Below, in pieces: positions 1-4,878 of a stretch of DNA of 5,025 bases. Below the pieces are notes generated by a model that was not told the origin of the DNA, did not search any database, and saw only the letters and a list, made by a program, of their open reading frames with translations. Numbering within the stretch: the stretch's first letter is position 1; the number at the start of each line of letters is the position of its first letter. The position numbers and the translations under genes were made by a program. The DNA comes from Deltaproteobacteria bacterium RBG_13_49_15 (lineage in GTDB: Bacteria; Desulfobacterota; Desulfobacteria; Desulfobacterales; UBA2156): assembly GCA_001797695.1 (NCBI GenBank), contig MGQD01000137.1, positions 10,383 through 15,407 of the forward strand, written 5' to 3'.

Positions 1-85
1 ATCATGCTGGCGACCTGGTTGCGCTTTCCTGAGGAAAGGCTGTCAGGGAAAAGCTAACGGTCTATGAAAATACCGGAGTGAATGG

Positions 86-1057
86 TCAAAATGGATTGTG
101 GTTGAGATCCGCATAACATATAAAACCGCACAGGGGCTGAGTGTTTTTTATCGCTGCGATAACGGCCCTTTCAACCACTATGGCCGCCGTCAATCCAACG
201 ACGGTCAAATCCGCTTCCACTTGGCCAAGCGCCATAGCAAAGATCGTATCACCATCGAACATGGTATGAGCGGGTCGTATGCTCCTTGCATAACCGTTTT
301 GAGCCATTGAGGCCAGCTTTGTAGCTTGGGACTTGGTCAGGACCGCATTGGTAGCCACAACACAGATGGTCGTATTCCCGCCGAACAAATTATTTTTATT
401 GAAATAGGATCGAATCATGATGTCTTCAGTATCGGCAATGGTCCTTTTATCATCATTGAGAGGACCTGCCATTTTTTCTCCGGTTTGAGGGTCAATGATA
501 TCCCCGAGGGCGTTGAGTGCAACGATCGCCCCCACCTTTAATTCGCCGATATGAAGCGCATAGCTTCCCAGGCCGCTTTTCATGGCCCGGCCCATCCCCA
601 TGATTTTGCCGACTGTCGCCCCTGTTCCGGCGCCCACATTTCCTTGTCTATTTTCTTTGCCGGCGTTCAAACAAGCCTGGTACCCCATTTCCTTATCCGG
701 TCGTACTGTGTGGTCGCCGATGGCAAGATCAAATAAGGCAGCTCCGCAAACGATAGGGACCTTTGTTATCCGGACATCGAACCCGATGCTTCTTTCCTCA
801 AGAAATTGCATGACGCCCGCGGCGGCGTCCAGGCCGAATGCGCTGCCGCCGGTCAAGAGGATGGCATGCACCTTCTCAACCAAATTCGACGGGTTTAAAA
901 GGTCCGTTTCTCTCGTTCCAGGAGCTCCGCCTCTCACGTCGACCCCAGTAGTAGCTCCGTTTTCGCAGATAACCACCGTGCAGCCGGTGGCAGCGACTAT
1001 ATTTTGTGCATGTCCGACCTTTATCCCTTCCATATCCGCAAATGCAATTTCCTTCAT
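86..1057 (-). CDS. P1 family peptidase (DmpA/BapA-like, MEROPS S58)
   Basis: The 323-residue product matches the P1/DmpA family of N-terminal-nucleophile aminopeptidases (L-aminopeptidase/D-esterase, beta-aminopeptidase). Visible family blocks are RGGAPGTRETDLL (residues 42-54), LTGGSAFGLDAAAG (68-81), the glycine-rich GNVGAGTGATVGK (139-151), the autocleavage segment GGNTTICVVATNA (226-238) and RSIRPAHTMFDGDT (258-271). By family knowledge the precursor cleaves itself just before a Ser/Thr; here that would be between Asn228 and Thr229, making Thr229 the nucleophile of the beta chain. Length is typical for the shorter bacterial members. No signal peptide is seen, so a cytoplasmic enzyme is inferred. 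The ATG at 1057 has an AGAGG Shine-Dalgarno four bases upstream. It lies 137 bp after the HEAT gene on the same strand and may or may not share its transcript. Family assignment is firm; the substrate (amino-terminal D-, beta- or L-residues) cannot be told from sequence. Confidence 0.93.
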   Translation of the reverse strand: MKEIAFADMEGIKVGHAQNIVAATGCTVVICENGATTGVDVRGGAPGTRETDLLNPSNLVEKVHAILLTGGSAFGLDAAAGVMQFLEERSIGFDVRITKVPIVCGAALFDLAIGDHTVRPDKEMGYQACLNAGKENRQGNVGAGTGATVGKIMGMGRAMKSGLGSYALHIGELKVGAIVALNALGDIIDPQTGEKMAGPLNDDKRTIADTEDIMIRSYFNKNNLFGGNTTICVVATNAVLTKSQATKLASMAQNGYARSIRPAHTMFDGDTIFAMALGQVEADLTVVGLTAAIVVERAVIAAIKNTQPLCGFICYADLNHNPF

Positions 1058-1080
1058 GGAACCTCTTTGACTTGCAGTCT

Positions 1081-1133
1081 AAAAAAAAATTGCCGGCACA
1101 ATAAAAGCCCAGGATGCTCGTATCATGGCCTGG
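1081..1133 (-). terminator. Candidate weak rho-independent terminator after the HEAT gene
   Basis: Read on the minus strand, the gap between the HEAT gene and the peptidase gene holds an imperfect stem (CCAGG at 1133-1129 with CCTGG at 1113-1109, plus an inner ATG/CAT pairing) followed by GCTTTTATT. A short ATTGT/GCAAT stem then leads directly into nine T residues (1089-1081). Both stems are short and weak, so this could be a leaky terminator or chance A/T richness just upstream of the peptidase ribosome binding site. Confidence 0.3.
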
Positions 1134-1194
1134 TGTTGATATCAAATCAAAAAGGACATAAGGGTCATCTGCGGGTAGCGGGTCGGTCAAGACT

Positions 1195-1863
1195 TCAAGA
1201 ACGTCCTCTAGATCGCAGGAGAGAGGAGAGGGTGGATATGACCAGGCGGTGATCGAGATAGATGGTAATTTCGGTGTGATCGTTGGAAAGACCTTTCAGC
1301 AAGGGATCGGTTGCGCTGTCTTTAAGTGGAGCCGCTCCCCATGCGGCAAGCCCTCGCAAAATCGGATCCGGCGAGGTTAGAAAAGGGGCGAGGTGTCTGG
1401 CCGCATATTTGATCTGTTCAGGTCGGGCATTGGATAACCTGCCGATCCCCCACAACACTCCCTGTTGAAGCTTTTCATTTTCGATGAAATTTTGCCGGGG
1501 ATCGATGCAGGAAATTAAAATCTTCGCAAATTCCAATCCCAGGGACTCATTTCGGGCGCAGATTTCGCCCATGGCTTCTGCGGAACCCCACCCGATCCCG
1601 CCGGATTCTTCATTGAGGTTCCACATGAGGCGTCGCATGATCACCCGGGCCGCTTCCATATCCGTTTCAGCCAGTGCGCAGACGATTTCCCCCATGGCAG
1701 AAACGGCATGCCAGCGGATCAGTTCGTTCGTACTGTAAAGAAATGAAAAAAGGGGATTGACCGCTTGTCGCAACGGCATCCGCCGGATTTCGATCAGGCT
1801 CTTTTCGACGTCCTTTTCCTCAAGCATCCGTCGTATCCGGTTTTTCAAATCCCTTGTCTTCAT
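1195..1863 (-). CDS. HEAT-repeat protein of unknown function (resembles the DVU0298-type family)
   Basis: From the ATG at 1863 the product has 222 residues. It is almost wholly helical in character, with repeated helix-turn-helix units typical of HEAT or HEAT-like repeats: ELIRWHAVSAMGEI (47-60), GIGWGSAEAMGEI (89-101), LQQGVLWGIGRL (132-143) and PILRGLAAWGAAPL (167-180). It has no catalytic motif, signal peptide or membrane segment. HEAT proteins usually act as scaffolds or partner-binding subunits. From memory it resembles the DVU0298 family of sulfate reducers, which I could not verify. The start is uncertain: the frame stays open upstream to ATG 1902 and TTG 1914, but those codons overlap the ferredoxin gene, whereas 1863 lies 14 bases after the ferredoxin stop and begins the charged first helix. 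The only strong Shine-Dalgarno, GGAGG at 1890-1886, is 22 bases from this ATG. Cotranscription with the ferredoxin is very likely. Confidence 0.85.
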   Translation of the reverse strand: MKTRDLKNRIRRMLEEKDVEKSLIEIRRMPLRQAVNPLFSFLYSTNELIRWHAVSAMGEIVCALAETDMEAARVIMRRLMWNLNEESGGIGWGSAEAMGEICARNESLGLEFAKILISCIDPRQNFIENEKLQQGVLWGIGRLSNARPEQIKYAARHLAPFLTSPDPILRGLAAWGAAPLKDSATDPLLKGLSNDHTEITIYLDHRLVISTLSSLLRSRGRS

Positions 1864-1869
1864 CTGTAT

Positions 1870-1891
1870 GGGAGCGGCTATTTTTCCTCCC
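1870..1891 (-). promoter_or_regulatory. Ribosome-binding-site hairpin at the ferredoxin/HEAT junction
   Basis: On the minus strand GGGAG (1891-1887) can pair with CTCCC (1874-1870) across a 12-base loop that contains the ferredoxin stop codon. The left arm is part of the GGGAGG Shine-Dalgarno-like sequence, and the ATG of the HEAT gene follows six bases after the stem. Folding would hide this binding site; ribosomes finishing the ferredoxin would melt it. This is a prediction from base pairing only; the stem is five base pairs. Confidence 0.35.
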
Positions 1892-2069
1892 AGTAAATGC
1901 ATCGGGAAGGACAATTTTTTATCGCTTCTTCCACTTCCGGTTCCGGGTATTCGGAAAGCGGCACGACCTCGATGAAATCGGTTTCGTTATGGACAAAGAC
2001 CGACGGACATACTTCAACGCACACATCACAGCGGATGCAATCGCTTAATTCAACCACCGGTGCTTTCAC
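1878..2069 (-). CDS. Ferredoxin, single [4Fe-4S] cluster type
   Basis: A 63-residue acidic electron carrier. The cluster motif is Cys11-x2-Cys14-x2-Cys17-x3-Cys21-Pro, followed by Cys53-Pro near the C-terminus. In small Desulfovibrio ferredoxins the first three cysteines and the distal Cys-Pro hold one [4Fe-4S] cluster, so the expected ligands here are Cys11, Cys14, Cys17 and Cys53. Cys21 and Cys57 are extra and could form a disulfide or be relics of a two-cluster ancestor. The protein is cytoplasmic. The start is a GTG at 2069, the first start available because an in-frame TAA lies immediately upstream; the Shine-Dalgarno is weak. The gene begins 16 bases after the flavodiiron gene stop and ends 14 bases before the HEAT gene, so it is surely in the same operon. 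It may serve as an additional donor in the oxygen-reduction chain, or merely be cotranscribed. Confidence 0.93.
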   Translation of the reverse strand: MKAPVVELSDCIRCDVCVEVCPSVFVHNETDFIEVVPLSEYPEPEVEEAIKNCPSRCIYWEEK

Positions 2070-2085
2070 TTAATGCAATCCGTTT

Positions 2086-3279
2086 TTATTGGGAAAGCCT
2101 TTTAAGCCTGGAACCGATCCGCCGTCCAAGGGAAAAGCAAGCTTCGATTCCCTCCTGTTCCGGAACATATTGAATGCGAAGCCCCGGTTCGAAGATCTCG
2201 AATTTCATGGCTTCCAGTTCTTCCTGAACCAGCTTTGCCGATTCGCCGCTCCATCCATAGGAACCGAAGGCCTGCCCGATTTTATTTTTCGGTTTAAGCC
2301 CTTTCATATAAGTAAGGAAATCGCTCACGGTAGGAAACAGCCCGTTGTTTAAGGTGGGTGAACCCACAACTACGGCCCCAGCTTCCAAAACCTCGGTCAT
2401 CACGTCGCTCCGGTGCCGTTTTCGAAGATGCATCGGCATGGTTTCGATCCCTTCTCCGATCAGTCCTTCGGTAATGGCAATCGCCATTTTCTCGGTGCTC
2501 TGCCACATGGTGTCGTAAATGACCAGGGCTTTGGCCTTGGGTTTCTGCTCGCTCCATTCGGCATAAGCCCGAATGATTTTCCCGGGATCTCTTCTCCAGA
2601 TGATCCCGTGATCCGGGCAGATCATATTGATCTTTATGTCCATTTGGGAGACGGTCTCGAGGATCTTCAATATTTTGGGGCTGTAAAGAAGAAGAATGTT
2701 GGCGAAGTATTTCTTCGCATGCTGCATGATGCTGTCGCCGATCTGATCGTCGAATTTTTCCCATCCGGCATAGTGCTGCCCGAACCCGTCGCTTGAGAAT
2801 AGAATTCCGTCTTCATTCAGATACGTGAACATGCTGTCCGGCCAGTGGATCATCCGGGTCTCCAAAAAGGTCAGGCTCCGTTTCCCAAGGCTCACCCTTT
2901 CTCCGTTTTCCACGCCGCGGCAATTCCATTTCTGACGAAAATGGCGAGGCAGGTTTTTCAATCCCATCTGGGAGCAATAAAGCGGCTTGTTCTCTCCGAT
3001 CCGGTGCATGATACGCGGCAGGGAACCGGAATGGTCCATTTCGGTGTGATTGCTGATGATGATATCGATTTTTTTCGGATCGATGATGGACGATATGTTT
3101 TCAATCAGTAAATCGGCAAACTCCTTTTTAACGGTATCGATGAGGACGTTTTTTTCATCCAGAATTAAAAACGCGTTATACGTGGTGCCCATGTAAGTGG
3201 AATATCCATGGAAATCCCGGATATTCCAGTCGGTTACCCCCACATCGTAAATTCCTTTTGCAATTTCAATCGGTTTCAT
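2086..3279 (-). CDS. roo: FprA family A-type flavodiiron protein (rubredoxin:oxygen oxidoreductase)
   Basis: A full-length 397-residue flavodiiron protein. The N-terminal metallo-beta-lactamase-like domain (about 1-245) carries all six expected diiron ligands: His78, Glu80 and Asp82 in HTEMDH, then His145, Asp164 and His224. The C-terminal flavodoxin domain (about 250-397) shows the FMN-binding loops YDTMWQST (255-262), GSPTLNNGLFP (307-317) and GSYGWSGES (339-347). Family knowledge: the enzyme takes electrons from rubredoxin through FMN to the diiron site and reduces O2 to water and/or NO to N2O in the cytoplasm. The rubredoxin gene just upstream supports the ROO assignment over the F420-dependent methanogen type. 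There is no C-terminal rubredoxin or flavin reductase extension, so this is the minimal class A architecture. The ATG at 3279 follows GAGG seven bases upstream. Whether O2 or NO is preferred cannot be decided from the sequence. Confidence 0.96.
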   Translation of the reverse strand: MKPIEIAKGIYDVGVTDWNIRDFHGYSTYMGTTYNAFLILDEKNVLIDTVKKEFADLLIENISSIIDPKKIDIIISNHTEMDHSGSLPRIMHRIGENKPLYCSQMGLKNLPRHFRQKWNCRGVENGERVSLGKRSLTFLETRMIHWPDSMFTYLNEDGILFSSDGFGQHYAGWEKFDDQIGDSIMQHAKKYFANILLLYSPKILKILETVSQMDIKINMICPDHGIIWRRDPGKIIRAYAEWSEQKPKAKALVIYDTMWQSTEKMAIAITEGLIGEGIETMPMHLRKRHRSDVMTEVLEAGAVVVGSPTLNNGLFPTVSDFLTYMKGLKPKNKIGQAFGSYGWSGESAKLVQEELEAMKFEIFEPGLRIQYVPEQEGIEACFSLGRRIGSRLKRLSQ

Positions 3280-3306
3280 CCTCTTTCCTCAATTCAATGG
3301 ATTGGC

Positions 3307-3316
3307 ATAACGTTAT
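3307..3316. promoter_or_regulatory. 10-bp perfect palindrome upstream of fprA/roo
   Basis: ATAACGTTAT is a perfect inverted repeat centred about 32 bases before the flavodiiron start codon, in the gap after rubredoxin. It could be a dimeric regulator site, but a single A/T-rich 10-mer palindrome can arise by chance and no matching second copy was seen. Confidence 0.15.
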
Positions 3317-3343
3317 TTTGAATGCTTACGATGACAGAAGACA

Positions 3344-3382
3344 AGTGCCCTTTTTGCGAGTCTTTTTCTCAAAAAGGGCACT
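3344..3382. repeat. Perfect 13-bp inverted repeat between rubredoxin and fprA
   Basis: AGTGCCCTTTTTG (3344-3356) and CAAAAAGGGCACT (3370-3382) are exact reverse complements separated by 13 bases, giving a stable stem-loop in the 145-bp rubredoxin-fprA gap. No T-run follows the stem on the minus strand (the next bases are TGTCTTCTG), nor on the plus strand, so it is not a standard intrinsic terminator. It could be an mRNA processing or stability hairpin that sets unequal amounts of rubredoxin and flavodiiron protein, or a partial attenuator. The stem is certain; the role is inferred. Confidence 0.7.
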
Positions 3383-3424
3383 CGATAAAAGCAGATCTGA
3401 TTCAAATTCGAATCGGCAGGCGGA

Positions 3425-3586
3425 TCAGCTTTCCTTTTCAAAATCACTCTTTGATGCTCCGCAAACCGGGCATTCCCAGTCGTCCGGAAGATCTTCGAAT
3501 TTCGTTCCGGGTTTAATTCCGTTATCCGGATCACCCTGTTTTGGATCGTAAACATACCCGCAAATGGTGCAAACATATCTGGCCAT
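3425..3586 (-). CDS. rub: Rubredoxin
   Basis: A 53-residue product beginning MARYVCTICGYVYDP. It has the two rubredoxin knuckles that hold a single iron by four cysteines: Cys6-x2-Cys9-Gly and Cys39-Pro-x-Cys42-Gly. The conserved Tyr/Val aromatic core, the GDPDNGIKPGT loop (18-28) and DLPDDW (32-37) are all present, and the length is that of a classical single-domain rubredoxin. It is a cytoplasmic one-electron carrier; with the flavodiiron gene directly downstream, its likely job is to pass electrons to that enzyme. The ATG at 3586 has a very strong Shine-Dalgarno (AAGGAGGAGGGA) ending five bases upstream, suggesting high expression. The stop at 3425 leaves 145 bp to the next gene. Confidence 0.97.
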   Translation of the reverse strand: MARYVCTICGYVYDPKQGDPDNGIKPGTKFEDLPDDWECPVCGASKSDFEKES

Positions 3587-3630
3587 AATACTCCCTCCTC
3601 CTTATTTTTATTTTGGACCGGACTGCTTCT

Positions 3631-3757
3631 TTACCCTGTTGTTGCAAAAGCCGAGGGCGCCCCAGATCCAAGGCGTCCAAGGGCGAAGCCGTAGTATTTT
3701 ACTGCGAGTCCTTGGCAACGAAGGAGATGGGGCATCATCGGCTTTCCCTCCGGGTAA
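3631..3757. repeat. 127-bp imperfect foldback (MITE- or REP-like element, or structured leader RNA)
   Basis: Nearly the whole segment folds on itself. The paired arms from outside in are: TTACCC 3631-3636 with GGGTAA 3752-3757; AAAGCCGA 3647-3654 with TCGGCTTT 3738-3745; GCCCC 3659-3663 with GGGGC 3729-3733; TCC 3667-3669 with GGA 3723-3725; CCAAGG 3677-3682 with CCTTGG 3710-3715; and a terminal CGTAGTA/TACTGCG hairpin at 3690-3706 with one G-T pair and a three-base loop. It is more GC-rich than the A/T-rich flanks, which fits an inserted dispersed palindromic element. It makes up much of the 306-bp gene-free stretch 3587-3892, which otherwise shows only a candidate promoter and the rubredoxin ribosome binding site. 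No protein is encoded. Copies elsewhere in the genome cannot be tested here. Confidence 0.65.
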
Positions 3758-3839
3758 AAAACATGACGAATTTTTTATTTGTTTTAGAAATCACCAAAAG
3801 TTTATTCGCAAACCATGCCTAAACGTATTCAAATGCCCT

Positions 3840-3870
3840 GTTATCATTCTTTTTTTCTATTCCTTGTCAA
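3840..3870 (-). promoter_or_regulatory. Candidate sigma-70-type promoter for rubredoxin-roo
   Basis: On the minus strand a perfect -35 box TTGACA (3870-3865) is followed, after 17-19 bases of A-rich spacer, by a weak -10 region (ATGATA, TGATAA or GATAAC, about 3847-3840). It begins 22 bases after the end of the flavoprotein-ArsC fusion gene and would give an unusually long leader of roughly 240-250 bases that includes the 127-bp foldback. The -35 match is exact; the -10 match is poor. Confidence 0.4.
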
Positions 3871-3892
3871 GTTTTTTATGCAACTGCAGGGT

Positions 3893-4867
3893 TTATTCTA
3901 AGGTCCGTGTAATGAGCTGACGAACCCTTTCTTCCACCTGGTCCCGAATTGTTCTCATGAATTCCACCGGTTTTCCGGCCGGGTCCGGAAGCGCCCAATC
4001 CTCGATTCTGACACCGGGAATGAACGGGCATTCCTCGCCGCACCCCATGGTAATAATCATCTGCGGTTTCAATTCGGATATGGCATCATTCAGATTCCGG
4101 GTCCGGCGGAACCCCATATCGATCCCCTTTTCCTGCATGACTTCGATCATCGTTGAGTTGGGCGCTTTTGCCGGGTGGGCGCCGGCGCTCATGACTTCAA
4201 GTTGATCCCCTGCCAGGTATTGAGCGAAGGCGCTTGCCATCTGGCTCCGGCAGGCGTTTTCACGGCAGGCGAAAAGAATCTTTCTCCGGCCGGCAAGCGG
4301 TGTAAGAAGAGTGTGGACTTCCCGCTTAATATCCTCGAATACGGTCGGATGGTTTTCCATATCCCCGGGGTTTTCGATCTTCCGGTAGAGAAGGCTTCCA
4401 TTAAAGCCGGCGCCTACGGCATCAAAGAAATATTTGGCCGTCAGGTTAACTCCTTCAAACAGATTGGCGCCCTTGGTCGCTCCTAGGGCCAGAAGAAATC
4501 CGCGCCGGTATTTCCGGCCTGGGTCGGTGAGATGGAGCTTATATTTCCTGGCCCAAAGGGTTTGTGAACGATCGATGAGGGCTTTCATTTGTGCGGTAGG
4601 CCCGTAAAAAAAGATCGGGGTCGCCATTACGATAATTTCCGCCTCCCGGAGCAGGGGATAGATGTCATGCGACATATCGTCGTCGATGGGACAAAACCCC
4701 TTCCTTTCGCAGACCGTATATTCTTTGCAGGGAAGAATGGTTTTTTTATCAACTTCCACCATTCGGGTTGTGGCGCCCATTTTCGTTGATTCTTCCAGAA
4801 AAGCATTTAGCAGGAAATGGGTGTTCCCTTTTTTTCTGGGGCTTCCCTGGAGTCCGAGCACTTGCAT
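3893..4867 (-). CDS. Fusion: flavodoxin-like NAD(P)H/FMN oxidoreductase + LMW phosphatase/arsenate reductase (ArsC-type)
   Basis: A 324-residue two-domain protein. Residues 1-185 are a flavodoxin-fold FMN reductase of the NADPH-dependent FMN reductase/iron-sulfur flavoprotein group: GSPRKKGNT (8-16) is the FMN phosphate loop and ATPIFFYGPTAQMKALIDR (82-100) the second flavin-binding stretch. Cys47, Cys53 and Cys59 sit where iron-sulfur flavoproteins carry a four-Cys cluster motif, but the second cysteine position is Tyr50. Residues 195-324 are a low-molecular-weight phosphotyrosine phosphatase fold of thioredoxin-coupled ArsC type: the C-x5-R loop Cys201-Arg207 followed by Ser208, the redox pair Cys276/Cys280 in GCGEEC, and the general-acid loop LPDPAG with Asp295. 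The likely reaction is arsenate reduction to arsenite, perhaps with electrons from the fused flavin domain (inference). The ATG at 4867 has AGGAG eight bases upstream, overlapping the stop of the cytochrome gene, so translation is probably coupled. A redox-controlled protein phosphatase is an alternative. Confidence 0.9.
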   Translation of the reverse strand: MQVLGLQGSPRKKGNTHFLLNAFLEESTKMGATTRMVEVDKKTILPCKEYTVCERKGFCPIDDDMSHDIYPLLREAEIIVMATPIFFYGPTAQMKALIDRSQTLWARKYKLHLTDPGRKYRRGFLLALGATKGANLFEGVNLTAKYFFDAVGAGFNGSLLYRKIENPGDMENHPTVFEDIKREVHTLLTPLAGRRKILFACRENACRSQMASAFAQYLAGDQLEVMSAGAHPAKAPNSTMIEVMQEKGIDMGFRRTRNLNDAISELKPQMIITMGCGEECPFIPGVRIEDWALPDPAGKPVEFMRTIRDQVEERVRQLITRTLE

Positions 4868-4878
4868 GAATCCGACTC

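Noticed and set aside
24..38. Short palindrome CTTTCC-TGA-GGAAAG after the peptidase gene, a possible terminator
   Set aside because: The stem is only six base pairs and no T-run follows on the minus strand.
1..57. Plus-strand open frame entering from the left edge and ending in TAA at 55-57, a possible C-terminus of a convergent gene
   Set aside because: Only 18 codons are visible with no recognisable motif; it cannot be told from chance.
582..1070. Plus-strand open frame of 162 codons opposite the peptidase gene
   Set aside because: It lies wholly antisense to a clear P1-family peptidase and shows no family motif; a shadow frame.
2294..2764. Minus-strand 156-codon frame inside the flavodiiron gene
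   Set aside because: It overlaps in another frame a gene whose six metal ligands and FMN loops are intact; low-complexity charged composition fits a shadow.
3313..3576. Minus-strand 87-codon frame overlapping the rubredoxin
   Set aside because: The rubredoxin frame at 3425-3586 has both CxxCG knuckles and a strong ribosome binding site; this longer frame has neither.
3631..3757. CRISPR-type or tRNA-type explanation for the structured segment
   Set aside because: There are no regularly spaced direct repeats and no cloverleaf with conserved T-loop bases; it is a single long foldback.
3564..3920. Plus-strand 118-codon frame across the intergenic region upstream of rubredoxin
   Set aside because: It runs antisense over the rubredoxin start, its ribosome binding site and the foldback, and has no recognisable domain.
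3893..4867. Possible frameshift or assembly join making the flavodoxin-ArsC fusion artificial
   Set aside because: The frame is continuous, both domains are complete with a plausible linker at about residues 185-195, and no internal Shine-Dalgarno plus start was noticed before the ArsC domain.
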